A stretch of 64,000 bases of DNA, taken from the NCBI GenBank assembly GCA_020639295.1, contig JACKGY010000009.1, forward strand, positions 182,263 to 246,262, in the 5' to 3' direction. The translations under genes and the position numbers were made by a program. This document shows positions 51,930-60,640 of this stretch, one piece after another. Position 1 is the first letter of the stretch. Each line of letters starts with the position of its first letter. The DNA is from Planctomycetota bacterium (GTDB taxonomy: Bacteria; Planctomycetota; GCA-002687715; DRQF01). The notes beneath the pieces were generated by a model, which saw only the letters and a program-made list of their open reading frames with translations, was not told the DNA's origin and did no database searches.

Positions 51930-53116
51930 AGCGCGGCGAAGAACCGCTCCAGCCGGAAGCAGGCCTCGCGCACCTTGTCCGTCGCGGTGGCGTAGGAGAT
52001 GCGGATCGACTCCGGGGCTCCGAAGGCCTCGCCGGGCACCACGCCGAGCAGGGCCTCGTCGAGCAGGAGCTGGGCGAGATCGAGGGCGCTGCCGATCCGA
52101 CGATCGCCGAGGCGGGCCCCGAACCAGGCGTCCACCCGGGGGAAGAGGTAGAAGGCGCCCTGCGGTTCCGGACAGGGGAGGTCGCCGATGCTGCGGAAGC
52201 TGTCCAGGAAGAGACCGGCGCGTTCGCGATAGGCGGTCACCATCCGCGCGATGTGGTTCTCGTCCGTCTCGTCGAGCGCCCGACAGGCGGCCGCCTGCGC
52301 GATCGAGTTGGCGCAGCTCGTGGAGTGGCCCTGGACCGTGGCGATCTGCTTGATGATCTCGAGCGGACCGGCCGCGAAGCCGATGCGCCAGCCGGTCATG
52401 CAGTAGGTCTTGGACATGCCGTAGACGAGGATCGTGCGCTCGACCAGGTCGGGCGCCACCATCGGCAGGTTGAGGAAGCGATGACCGGGGAAGACCAGGC
52501 GGGCGTAGATGTCGTCCGAGATGAGCACGAGATCCGGCCAGGCCCGCATCAGCACCGCGAGGCCCTCGAGCGTCGCGCGATCGATCACCCGGCCGGTGGG
52601 ATTGCCCGGGCTGTTGACGATGATGGCACGGGTCCGGTCGTTGATGGCCGCCCTGATGCCGTCGAGGTCGGGCAGGAGATCGGCCCGGCCCGGGACGATC
52701 ACCGGCTTGATCCCCAGCGCGAGGCACATCTCCGGATAGGAGGTCCAGTAAGGCGCCGGGACGATCACCTCGTCGCCGGGGTCGGCGAGGGCATAGAGGG
52801 CGTTGAAGATCGAGTGCTTGGCGCCGGAGCTGACCGCGATCCGATCACTCGAGTAGCGGATGCCGGTGAGCTCCTCGATCGCGCGCGCGGCGGCCTGGCG
52901 GAGGGCCGGCGTTCCGGCGACCGCGGTGTAGCGGCCGCCGCCGTGGCGCATCGCCTCCTCCGCGGCCTGCAACACCGTCTCGGAGGGCTCGAAGTCGGGC
53001 TCGCCGGCGGCCAGTCCGATCACGTCCCGGCCGGCGGCCTTCAGCGCCTTGGCGCGAGCGTCGAACTCGAGAGTGAGGGAAGGTTTGACCTGATCGAGAC
53101 GTCTTGAGGTACGCAT
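51920..53116 (-). CDS. Aspartate aminotransferase family (class I PLP aminotransferase)
   Basis: This 398-residue fold-type-I aminotransferase has 'GLAAGEPDFEPSE', 'VNSPGNPTGRVI', 'LISDDIYARLVF' and the Schiff-base lysine in 'VYGMSKTYCMTGWRIGF'. The sequence reads as the Igamma (AspC/AatA) subgroup, so aspartate or prephenate is the likely substrate. I start at the ATG at 53116 (MRTSRRLDQV); the frame further upstream has no similarity and overlaps the divergent gene. Confidence 0.93.
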   Translation of the reverse strand: MRTSRRLDQVKPSLTLEFDARAKALKAAGRDVIGLAAGEPDFEPSETVLQAAEEAMRHGGGRYTAVAGTPALRQAAARAIEELTGIRYSSDRIAVSSGAKHSIFNALYALADPGDEVIVPAPYWTSYPEMCLALGIKPVIVPGRADLLPDLDGIRAAINDRTRAIIVNSPGNPTGRVIDRATLEGLAVLMRAWPDLVLISDDIYARLVFPGHRFLNLPMVAPDLVERTILVYGMSKTYCMTGWRIGFAAGPLEIIKQIATVQGHSTSCANSIAQAAACRALDETDENHIARMVTAYRERAGLFLDSFRSIGDLPCPEPQGAFYLFPRVDAWFGARLGDRRIGSALDLAQLLLDEALLGVVPGEAFGAPESIRISYATATDKVREACFRLERFFAALQR

Positions 53117-53264
53117 CGCCGAACCACGCGCGGTTAGGCCAGGCCAAGTGGCGCTGGCGCGGGTCAAAATACCCGCGAACGCGCATCTCCGGCAAGCCTC
53201 GGTTGGTCCCGGAAGTCCCCAGCCGATAGAATCTTGCCTCGCCCCACCCTCTGGAAAGGCAAGC

Positions 53265-55274
53265 ATGTCGGAACTCGTCGCGCGCCTGAAGCGAAACAAG
53301 AAGCGCCTCATCATCTGGGGCATCATCGGCTTCCTCCTGGCGAGCCTCACCATCTGGTTCGTCGGCTGGATCTGGACCCCGATGGTGATCGAGGTGGGCG
53401 ATCTCCTGGTCTATGCCCCCGAGGACTGCGACTTCGTCGTCTTCTCTCGCGACTTCCCTCGACTGATCCGCGGTCTCAACGATCGTGAGTTCATGAGGCA
53501 GGTCGATGAACATCGCGGCCTCCAGGCCTGGTTCAAGACCCCGATGGTGGCCGAGACCGAGATCCTGCCGCGGTTGCGGGACGCCTACTCGGCCCTGCAG
53601 GAGGTCAACTCCAACCTTCCCTTCGACCTCGAGGTCCTGGGCGACATCTCCGGCCGCAACGTCGTCGTCGCCGGCTACGAGGCCGAGAACGAGGGCGAGG
53701 ACCCGCAGTTCCTCGCCATCGTCCAGCCCGAGTCGGCGATGGCGCGGATGGCGGTCAACAGCCTGCTCAGCCCGACGCTCTGCTCGCTCTTCATCGAGGA
53801 CCAGCTGCCGCCCGGTTCGTCGGTGGAGCACCTCAACTGGGGTGTCCGGCTCGAGCTGCCCACGACCGAGGGGCGCCTCGCCCTCGGCGTCGCCCGCATC
53901 GAGGCGGCGGTCGTGATCGGCACCCGCATCGACGCGATCGCCGATCTGGTCCGCGACATGGTGCAGAACGGGGTGCCCTTCGAGCCCAGCACGCGCTTCA
54001 ACCCGGGCTGGGTGTGGGATGGCGCCGAGGCCAGCGGGCTCAACATCATGGTCCGCCGGCGCAGCTTCGACGAGAAGGTGAAGCTGGGCGATTGGCTCTC
54101 CGGCATGTGGGGCGCCGACCTGTACCAGGTCTTCGATCAGTCCTTCCCTTTGTTCGAGGGCCGCGACCTCTACCTGCAGCTCGACATCGATCGCCAGGCC
54201 GAGCTCAAGGGCGCCATCGGCACCGCGGAACGGCGCCCCCTCGACCCCTACAGCAGGATGACCGATCTCGAGCCCGCCGAGATCGATGCCCAGATGAAGG
54301 CGATCATCGATCATCTGCCCTACTACGTCTTCGGCTACGGGCTCTGCGGTGCCAAGCCGGCCGACCTGCTCGCCTTCGTCCTCGGTCAGCGCGGCCTGAT
54401 GGATCGCGATCAGCGAGAGCTGCTGTTCGAATTCCTGGCCGGACTCGATCGCTTCAAGCGCCACCGCATCGACCCCGACGACACCCCCGATCTCACCGGC
54501 CCCCTGGTCGGCGAGGTCGCCGAGATCTTCGCCCCGGATGCCGGCTTCATCCTGTTCAAGAAGCAGCGCGACGAGGAGGTGCGTCACAGCGCGCCCGGTG
54601 TCGCCGTCGTCCTGAAGGTCGCCGATCGCGCCCACTTCCAGGACTTCCTCGACGAACTCGAGGTCGCGGCGGATCATCCCTTCCACCGCTTCGATGACGG
54701 CCCCTTCACCTTCTGGCAGGTGGTCCGCGACAGCTTTCTCGACGACCGCGAGAACAACAAGCCGGCCTTCGCCCTCATCGGCGACTACCTGGTCATCACC
54801 AACTGGGTACAGCTCTTCCTCGACATGCGTGGCGTGATCGACGGGGGCAAGGCGGGCATGCCGACCCTCGACACGCTCCACGACAAGGTCCAGGACCTGC
54901 CGCCCGGGGTGCGGAGCTTCATCTTCCTCGATCCGGAACAGCTCTACGCCCACATGGATCAGGCCAAGGAGGGTTGGATCGCCGAGCGCAGCGTGGTCAC
55001 CGAGTTCGAGAAGGTGGCCCTGCGTCGGGAGGCCTTCAACGACTGGTCCCGGCTGGCGGAGCCCCGTCCGGACCAGGAGCGCTGGACCCAGCAGGCCTAC
55101 GAGCGCAAGCTGGCGCGCAAGCTGGCGGAGCGGTCCGAGGGGCGCATCCGGGCCGAGATCGATCGCAACCTCGGCTACTTCCGCAACGCTTTCGGTTCGC
55201 TCTTCCTGTCGGTGGGGACCCACCGGGGCGGCTTCCAGGTCGACCTGCAGCTGGCCACCCAGGAAAAATACTGA
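53265..55274 (+). CDS. Large membrane-anchored protein of unknown function
   Basis: This 669-residue protein has a basic N-terminus, one transmembrane helix at about 18-40 ('IIWGIIGFLLASLTIWFVGW'), and a large extracytoplasmic part. It begins 'VYAPEDCDFVVFSRDFPRLI' and later has repeated alpha/beta units ('PGVAVVLKVADRAHFQDFLD', 'FALIGDYLVITNWVQLFLDM'). This layout resembles DUF3352-type proteins, but I am not sure. The start has a GGAAAGG ribosome site. It is divergent from the aminotransferase and upstream of the tRNA. Confidence 0.75.
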   Translation: MSELVARLKRNKKRLIIWGIIGFLLASLTIWFVGWIWTPMVIEVGDLLVYAPEDCDFVVFSRDFPRLIRGLNDREFMRQVDEHRGLQAWFKTPMVAETEILPRLRDAYSALQEVNSNLPFDLEVLGDISGRNVVVAGYEAENEGEDPQFLAIVQPESAMARMAVNSLLSPTLCSLFIEDQLPPGSSVEHLNWGVRLELPTTEGRLALGVARIEAAVVIGTRIDAIADLVRDMVQNGVPFEPSTRFNPGWVWDGAEASGLNIMVRRRSFDEKVKLGDWLSGMWGADLYQVFDQSFPLFEGRDLYLQLDIDRQAELKGAIGTAERRPLDPYSRMTDLEPAEIDAQMKAIIDHLPYYVFGYGLCGAKPADLLAFVLGQRGLMDRDQRELLFEFLAGLDRFKRHRIDPDDTPDLTGPLVGEVAEIFAPDAGFILFKKQRDEEVRHSAPGVAVVLKVADRAHFQDFLDELEVAADHPFHRFDDGPFTFWQVVRDSFLDDRENNKPAFALIGDYLVITNWVQLFLDMRGVIDGGKAGMPTLDTLHDKVQDLPPGVRSFIFLDPEQLYAHMDQAKEGWIAERSVVTEFEKVALRREAFNDWSRLAEPRPDQERWTQQAYERKLARKLAERSEGRIRAEIDRNLGYFRNAFGSLFLSVGTHRGGFQVDLQLATQEKY

Positions 55275-55324
55275 GACCCCTGGAAGGCCCCCGACGGCCC
55301 CCATAATATCGCCTTCCCTGATCA

Positions 55325-55409
<85 letters not shown>

Positions 55410-55417
55410 CGAAGTAG

Positions 55418-55451
55418 AAAAGCCCCGAGTCCTCGGACTCGGGGCTTTTTT
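55418..55451. terminator. Bidirectional intrinsic terminator after tRNA-Leu
   Basis: AAAAGCCCCGAGTCC and its exact complement, separated by two bases and ending in a T-run, form a long hairpin. It ends the tRNA transcript and, from the other side, the convergent secreted-protein gene. Confidence 0.92.
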
Positions 55452-55470
55452 CGTGGTTTCGATGGGCGCC

Positions 55471-56472
55471 TCAGATGTCCTCGGCGACGTTCCAGGCCCC
55501 GCGTTTCACCGGCGTCAGGCGGTAGCCGCCCCCGGGCGTCACCGCGGCCAGGAAGTAGTCGAACTGGAAGCCCGTCGCCGCGATGCCGGCCCAGACCGGG
55601 ACGCTGAACAGGCCGTTCGCGTCGCTGAAGTCGTGGATGCCGGTGCTGCCCAGCGGCATGGTCACGAAGGCCCAGGTCTGGGCGTCCGGCCAGATGCCGC
55701 CGAAGGGACCGCTGCCCTTGGGGAAGGTCGTCACGTGGCTGATGACGTTGTAGTACTCCATGAAGGGCGCTTCCGTGCGGATCTCCAACGTGACCCAGGC
55801 ACCACCGGGAACGTAGCGGATCGAGTTCTCGTTGAAGGGCGTCCCGGGCGTGAAGTGGACGTCGTCGACGTAGGCCCGGGCGGGGACGGCGGTGTCGACC
55901 GCGTTGCCGACGTGGAAGCTCAGGCTGAAGACCGTGGCGAAGGTCGCGGTGGGAAAGTAGGGGCCGAGATCCACCGAGACGCTCACGATGCCCGAGCTGG
56001 GCAGGCCCGTGAGCAGCGAGGTCGGGCCGCCGAGGTCGTTCAGGACGTCCAGATGCACCAGGTTGAGGGTGGTGGTTCCGTCGCTGATCTCGGCCTCGAA
56101 GAAGTCCGGCACGTCGTCGTTGCCCACCAGCACGCAGTCGAAGTTGATCGTGGTCATGCCGAGGTCGACGAAGCTGAAGCCCTGGGAGAGGCTCATCGTG
56201 CCGCCGGCCCCGGTGCCCGTCCCGCCCTCGTTGTCGTGTGGGGTCGCCGGGCCGCTGCTGCCGGCGAAGATGACCGCGTAGCGGCTGCCGTCGGTGGGCA
56301 TGCCGACGTCGGGGAGGACCTGGGAGCCGACGTTGCCGCCGACGCCATGCGCGATCCAGTTCACCGGCACGCCGATGTTGTTGCCATCGAAGCTCGGGTT
56401 CGCGACCTGGCCGGACGCCAGGGAGGCGACGAGACCGAGGACGACCAGGACGAGGACGCTGGGACGCGACAT
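55471..56472 (-). CDS. Secreted protein with jelly-roll-like domain
   Basis: This 333-residue exported protein has a signal peptide ('VLVVLGLVASLASGQ'). The mature protein begins 'VANPSFDGNNIGVPVNWIAH', the usual opening of carbohydrate-binding-module-like or PEP-CTERM-type beta-sandwich proteins, and continues as a beta-rich fold. I see no PEP-CTERM or other sorting tail. Function is unknown; a surface or matrix protein is likely. The start at 56472 follows a GGAG ribosome site. Confidence 0.78.
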   Translation of the reverse strand: MSRPSVLVLVVLGLVASLASGQVANPSFDGNNIGVPVNWIAHGVGGNVGSQVLPDVGMPTDGSRYAVIFAGSSGPATPHDNEGGTGTGAGGTMSLSQGFSFVDLGMTTINFDCVLVGNDDVPDFFEAEISDGTTTLNLVHLDVLNDLGGPTSLLTGLPSSGIVSVSVDLGPYFPTATFATVFSLSFHVGNAVDTAVPARAYVDDVHFTPGTPFNENSIRYVPGGAWVTLEIRTEAPFMEYYNVISHVTTFPKGSGPFGGIWPDAQTWAFVTMPLGSTGIHDFSDANGLFSVPVWAGIAATGFQFDYFLAAVTPGGGYRLTPVKRGAWNVAEDI

Positions 56473-56636
56473 GGAATCTCCGGCAGGCGAGGTGTCTGGA
56501 CGGTACGGCATGGCCCGGGACCCGGCCACGGGGATCATTGAACGCATTGGTCCGGCATCGGGCCAGGAAATAAGCAAAACCGATCCTTCCGGTCCCGGGG
56601 ACGTTGGCATCGCTGGCCCCCCTACCGGAGACCTGC

Positions 56637-56792
56637 ATGAAGACCCGTTCCCGCCGCCTCTCGAGCCTCGGCCTCGAGTCCCTGGACGTCACCGGCCATG
56701 GTCCGGTGGCCCTGGCCCAGCGGGCCGCGCTCGGCCTGATCCTGATCCTCCTGGTCCTGGTCGCGACCCTGTTCCTGGATCTCGGCGGCTGA
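56637..56792 (+). CDS. Small single-pass membrane protein
   Basis: This 51-residue product has a basic N-terminal part and one C-terminal transmembrane helix ('LGLILILLVLVATLFLDLGG'). A GGAG ribosome site lies eight bases upstream of the ATG. No family is recognised. The short length means it could be chance, although the clean hydrophobic helix and the ribosome site favour a real gene. Confidence 0.45.
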   Translation: MKTRSRRLSSLGLESLDVTGHGPVALAQRAALGLILILLVLVATLFLDLGG

Positions 56793-56979
56793 AAACCCTG
56801 AAGTCCGGCGCCGGAAGGCCGAGAATCCACCGGGTCCCGGGTCGCGAAGTCCCGAGAAAATGACGGGAAAGCGGCTCAAGCGCGGCGGGAGACTGCCGAG
56901 AATCGGGACGGAAAAGGTGGAAAAGGGTGGGTCGGAGACCCTACGACGGACGCAAGTCCGTGACTGACAGGAGCTTCCC

Positions 56980-57288
56980 ATGGACATCAGAGATGTCGGC
57001 GTCGATTTGAACCGGACCTCGCGCGGTGAGCGCAAGGCCGAGACGCGCGCCGGGAGTGCCACGAACAAGACGGCTCAGGCCGTCTCGAAGCATGATTTCT
57101 TCGAGAACTCGGGTCGCCTCGGCGAGGTCAGGGCGCTCATCGATGCCCTGGTCCAGGTCCCGGAGTTCCGCGCCGATGCGGTCGAGAACGCCAAGGCCCT
57201 CCTGGCCTCGGGTGAACTCGACAGCCCCGAGCGCGCCGCCCAGGCGGCGGAAGGTCTCCTCGGTCTGACCGAGGGCTTCGAGGGCTGA
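56980..57288 (+). CDS. FlgM-like small protein (putative anti-sigma factor)
   Basis: This 102-residue protein has a disordered basic N-terminus ('RGERKAETRAGSATNK') and a helical C-terminus ('FRADAVENAKALLASGELDS', 'AAQAAEGLL'). That pattern of a sigma-binding helix pair resembles FlgM, the anti-sigma factor for FliA. The link is supported by a FliA-type sigma gene only 3.3 kb away (60637-61398). The start has an AGGAG ribosome site. The identification is tentative because FlgM is short and weakly conserved. Confidence 0.5.
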   Translation: MDIRDVGVDLNRTSRGERKAETRAGSATNKTAQAVSKHDFFENSGRLGEVRALIDALVQVPEFRADAVENAKALLASGELDSPERAAQAAEGLLGLTEGFEG

Positions 57289-57330
57289 GCCTGTCCGCTC
57301 GCGTTCGCGGGCAATCCGACGCAAGTGAAC

Positions 57331-57368
57331 GAAGAAGGGGGAAGCCGCCAGCGGCTTCCCCCTTCTTC
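57331..57368. terminator. Bidirectional terminator-like hairpin
   Basis: An 18-base perfect inverted repeat (GAAGAAGGGGGAAGCCGC and its complement) is separated by only CA. It sits between the FlgM-like gene and the convergent GT2 gene. Confidence 0.8.
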
Positions 57369-57388
57369 CATCTCCGGCCCCGGGTCGC

Positions 57389-58969
57389 TCAGGAGGCCTG
57401 GGTCCCGACCTCGCCGGCCGGCGCCTCGCTCTTGCGGAGCTGCGGCTCCAGCGACAGCCAGCCGACGTAGCCGAAGCCCCAGGCGAAGAGCCCGAGGAAG
57501 GGCACCGCCAGCCAGAGACCCTGCCAGGCCGCGTAGGCGGTGACGAAGGCGAAGTAGAGCGAGAAGAAGAGCTCGAGCATCGGCAGCATGCTGCGGGCGG
57601 CGCTGTAGCGCTTGCCCTGCCAGGCCTTGCCCTTCTCGCCGGCGCCCACCTTGTACTTCGGCGTCCGGACGAAGGGGCTCTCGTGTCCGCGCAGGGCCTC
57701 GATCACCGCCTTCGACTGGTTGAAGGCCATGCCGATGCCCATGCCCATGAGCAGCGGCATGTAGACGATCTTCTTGTACCAGCGCTCGTCGATCTGCCGC
57801 TGCGCGTAGGCGTAGAAGCTGAGGATGCTGACCGTGGCGCCGATGAAGAGACTGATGTCGAAGATGACCGCCCAGATGCCGGAGAGGATCTGCACGCGAT
57901 AGTGCAGCGCCGGCAGCATCAGCAGGCTCAACGCCACCATCAACAGGTAGGTCAGGTTGTTGGTGAGGTGAAAGGTGCATTCCACCTTCACCTTGAGCGG
58001 CTGCTTGCTCTTCCAGATCGGCACCAGCATGTGCTTCATCGCCTGGATGAAGCCCTTGGCCCAGCGGTGCTGCTGGCTCTTGTAGCCGTTCATGTCCGGA
58101 GGCAGCTCCGCCGGAACGGCCTGATCGACCAGGTAGACGCCCTGCCAGCCCTTCATCTGGGCCCGGTAGGAGAGGTCGAGATCCTCGACCAGCGTCCGGT
58201 GGCTCCAGCCGCCGGCGTCGTCGATGCAGGCACGACGCCAGGTGCCGGCCGTGCCCGAGAAGCTGAAGAAGCGTCCGGAACGCTGCCGGCCGGTGTGCTC
58301 GAGCACGAAGTGGCCGTCCAGGTAGAGCGCCTGCAGCTTGGTGATCAGGGAGTTGTTCTCGTTGATGTGCGCCCAGCGAGCCTGGACGAAGCCGACCTTC
58401 GGGTCGCTGTAGTGATGGATCTGTCGGCGCAGGAAGTCGCGCGGCGGCACGAAGTCGGCGTCGAACATGCAGATGAACTCGCCCCGCGCCGTCTTCAGGC
58501 CCTCGGCCAGCGCGCCCGCCTTGTAACCGGTCCGGTCCTTCCGGTGCAGCACCTCGATGTCGAAGCCGGCGGCGCGCCAACGCGCGGCGGCGCGACGGCT
58601 GATCTCGACGGTCTCGTCGGTGGAGTCGTCCAGCACCTGCACCTGCAGACGATCCTGGGGGTAGTCCATCGAGCAGACCGCCTCGATGACCCGCTCGACC
58701 ACGTACATCTCGTTGAAGACGGCGAGCTGCACCGTGACCACCGGCAGCTCGTCCTCGCCGAACTCGCGCAGCGGCTTCGGCGCCGCGTCCTTGCGGGCCG
58801 CGAACCACCACATGATGACGTAGCGGTGGACGCCGAAGAGCCAGAGCACGAAGAGGGTGATCGCGTAGGCGACGAGGACGAGCGTCTTGAGCAGACCGCC
58901 GTCGTCGGGCGCGGTGACGGCGCCGCGCAGCAGGCCGTCACTGAAGACCGCGAATCCGTGTCCGAACAT
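57389..58969 (-). CDS. Processive GT2 glycosyltransferase (cellulose-synthase/CslA-like)
   Basis: This 526-residue membrane protein has N-terminal transmembrane helices and a GT2 catalytic domain: 'VQVLDDSTDET', 'FICMFDADFVPPRDFL', 'FFSFSGTAGTWRRACIDDAG', 'TLVEDLDLSYRAQMKGW' and the processive 'QQHRWAKGFIQ' (QxxRW). Several C-terminal transmembrane helices follow. These features match polymer synthases that secrete a linear polysaccharide such as a mannan or glucan. No BcsB/C or other partner is adjacent. I start at the ATG at 58969, as an upstream extension has no similarity. Confidence 0.88.
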   Translation of the reverse strand: MFGHGFAVFSDGLLRGAVTAPDDGGLLKTLVLVAYAITLFVLWLFGVHRYVIMWWFAARKDAAPKPLREFGEDELPVVTVQLAVFNEMYVVERVIEAVCSMDYPQDRLQVQVLDDSTDETVEISRRAAARWRAAGFDIEVLHRKDRTGYKAGALAEGLKTARGEFICMFDADFVPPRDFLRRQIHHYSDPKVGFVQARWAHINENNSLITKLQALYLDGHFVLEHTGRQRSGRFFSFSGTAGTWRRACIDDAGGWSHRTLVEDLDLSYRAQMKGWQGVYLVDQAVPAELPPDMNGYKSQQHRWAKGFIQAMKHMLVPIWKSKQPLKVKVECTFHLTNNLTYLLMVALSLLMLPALHYRVQILSGIWAVIFDISLFIGATVSILSFYAYAQRQIDERWYKKIVYMPLLMGMGIGMAFNQSKAVIEALRGHESPFVRTPKYKVGAGEKGKAWQGKRYSAARSMLPMLELFFSLYFAFVTAYAAWQGLWLAVPFLGLFAWGFGYVGWLSLEPQLRKSEAPAGEVGTQAS

Positions 58970-59178
58970 CGTTCCGTCCTCGTCTCGTTCCGACGCGAGC
59001 CCCGAGGCTGCGTCCTGGGTGGCCAATCGATCCTGGAGCGAATCGTCGCCAGGGTCCGGGCATTTCCGGACCGGCGCCCACGCGGACGGCACGAGCCGAC
59101 CAGCCGCCGATCATAGGGGCCGGGGCGGCGAGCTTCAAGCGCGCCAAGATCGTCTGGCCCATGCACTTGGAACGAAAC

Positions 59179-59208
59179 GGGGCGAGTGGCCCTCGAGCCA
59201 CCCGCCCC
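59179..59208 (-). terminator. Terminator-like hairpin after the sigma-lipoprotein operon
   Basis: GGGGCGAGTGGC pairs with GCCACCCGCCCC (one mismatch) around a six-base loop. On the minus strand it is followed by GTTTCGTT. It lies 31 bases after the stop of the last lipoprotein gene of the leftward operon. Confidence 0.7.
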
Positions 59209-59239
59209 CTGGAACGTGAATTCCCGAAGTCGTTTTTCG

Positions 59240-59923
59240 TCAGCGTCTTGTGTTGCTGGCCTCGATCTCGTTCCGAGGCAGCAGGGCCTTCGCCAGGGTG
59301 CCCGAGACCCGGTCGGCGCCGTAGTCGGCGAAGTAGCGCGGCGAGATCAGGACCTGCTCGTAGTCCATCAACGAGCCCTGATCGCGCAGTCGGGTGTCAT
59401 AGTAATTATGAACATCCTGCTCGATCACCCGGTTCGAGGCATCCAGCAGGATGTCGGTCGCCCAGGGTACCCGGCCGTTGCGGCAGTCCAGCAAGGTGAG
59501 CCGCAGGCCGATGACCACCTGGGGGTAGGCCTGGAACTGGGTGATCACGCCGTGGAGCACGCCCTCGGCGCCGAAGCGCCGGCTGAGCAAGATCAGATCG
59601 TCGGTGTGATAGGTTCCGGTCGACCTGGTCGAGACGATGTGGGTGTCGGCCACGTCGCGCTCGTCCACCGGCAGGATCTCGAAGAGGTTCCGGGCCGCGA
59701 TCGCCCGCTGCAGGCTGCGCTCGACCAGGAGTCGATGCGGTGCCGGGCAGCTCTCGGCGTCGAGCGGCAACATCACCACCCGGCGCAGGGGCGCCGGCGC
59801 CTCGGCCAGGGAGTGATAGGGGAACGGACCGGTTTGCGGCGCCGGGGTCGGTGCTTCCAGGAGGGCGCAGCCGGGCAGGAAGACCAGGACCAGGACCAGC
59901 AGGACGGCGATGCGGGTGGTCAT
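59240..59923 (-). CDS. Lipoprotein with CsgG/LpoB-like domain
   Basis: This 227-residue protein has a signal sequence with lipobox 'LPGC' (cysteine near residue 19). The mature domain ('LRRVVMLPLDAESCPAPHRL', 'RFGAEGVLHGVITQFQAYPQ', 'GLRLTLLDCRNGRVPWATDI') has the alternation seen in CsgG/LpoB/TolB-N-type folds. That family call is inference. It is the last gene of the five-gene operon and overlaps the coiled-coil lipoprotein gene by four bases. Confidence 0.7.
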   Translation of the reverse strand: MTTRIAVLLVLVLVFLPGCALLEAPTPAPQTGPFPYHSLAEAPAPLRRVVMLPLDAESCPAPHRLLVERSLQRAIAARNLFEILPVDERDVADTHIVSTRSTGTYHTDDLILLSRRFGAEGVLHGVITQFQAYPQVVIGLRLTLLDCRNGRVPWATDILLDASNRVIEQDVHNYYDTRLRDQGSLMDYEQVLISPRYFADYGADRVSGTLAKALLPRNEIEASNTRR

Positions 59924-60396
59924 TTCTCGCCGGCTCCGGCCGAGAGCTCGCGGATGCGCTGGTTGGCCAGCTCCTGCTTCAGGCGGACGTTCTCGATCTG
60001 GGCCTGGAGCACCTGGGACTTGAGCTTGTCCTCGTTCGCCTTGCAGATCTTCAGCAACTCCTGGTAGTCGATGTTCTGCTGCACCAGCTCGCGTTCGGCT
60101 TCGAGGGCCCGGTTGCGTTCGCCGACCGAGTCGTCGCGTTCCTTCTCGGCCATGGCCAGGGCCTGACCGAGGCGACGGATCTCGCGCTGGAGACGATCGA
60201 CCTGGCTCAGCGAGGCCTCGTCCTCCTTGCGCTCGTCCAGGTCGGGGACCGTGACGCCGCGGGTCTCGTTGTCGACCGTCTCCACCGGCGGCCGGCGATC
60301 CTCGATCAGGGCGTCCTCGACCTCGTGAACGGTCGAGCAGGCCCCGGTCAGGGTCAGCGCTGCGAACAGCGCCCAGGTCGTCGATCGCGCTCTCAT
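59920..60396 (-). CDS. Coiled-coil lipoprotein
   Basis: This 158-residue protein has a signal sequence with lipobox 'LTGAC' (cysteine near residue 20). A long coiled coil covers the C-terminal two thirds ('LQREIRRLGQALAMAEKERD', 'LKSQVLQAQIENVRLKQELA'). It may tether or space proteins in the periplasm. It follows the small zinc-ribbon gene by ten bases. Confidence 0.72.
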   Translation of the reverse strand: MRARSTTWALFAALTLTGACSTVHEVEDALIEDRRPPVETVDNETRGVTVPDLDERKEDEASLSQVDRLQREIRRLGQALAMAEKERDDSVGERNRALEAERELVQQNIDYQELLKICKANEDKLKSQVLQAQIENVRLKQELANQRIRELSAGAGEK

Positions 60397-60406
60397 CCCA
60401 GGCTCC

Positions 60407-60640
60407 TCAATTCTCGTAGCGACATTCGATGAAGGTGGTGCGGCCGCAGGCGCAGACCACCTCGATGGCGACGATGTCCTCGCCTTCCTTGTGGAGGTGG
60501 ATCTCCGGGTCGTGCTGGTGCTCGGCGGCTCGGGTCGCCGGCTTGGCGGCGGCGCCCGGCATCGTCCGGACCTCGCCCTCCGCGATCGGCAGCGTGCCCA
60601 CGGCCGCCGCCTTGATCAGGTTCCCGCTTCGCGTCCTCAC
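60407..60640 (-). CDS. Small zinc-ribbon-like protein next to the sigma factor
   Basis: This 77-residue protein ends 'VVCACGRTTFIECRYEN', giving three cysteines in a CxCG-x6-C pattern like a compact zinc knuckle. The middle is His- and acid-rich ('EHQHDPEIHLHKEGED'). I prefer the GTG at 60640: it has a GGAGG site six bases upstream and overlaps the sigma stop (GTGA). An ATG at 60646 would add two residues but touches the ribosome site. Coupling to the sigma gene suggests a regulatory role. Confidence 0.72.
   Translation of the reverse strand: MRTRSGNLIKAAAVGTLPIAEGEVRTMPGAAAKPATRAAEHQHDPEIHLHKEGEDIVAIEVVCACGRTTFIECRYEN

Noticed and set aside
52845..55304. An 819-codon open frame antisense to the membrane-anchored protein
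   Set aside because: The plus-strand frame has a ribosome site and transmembrane helix; the antisense frame has no such features.
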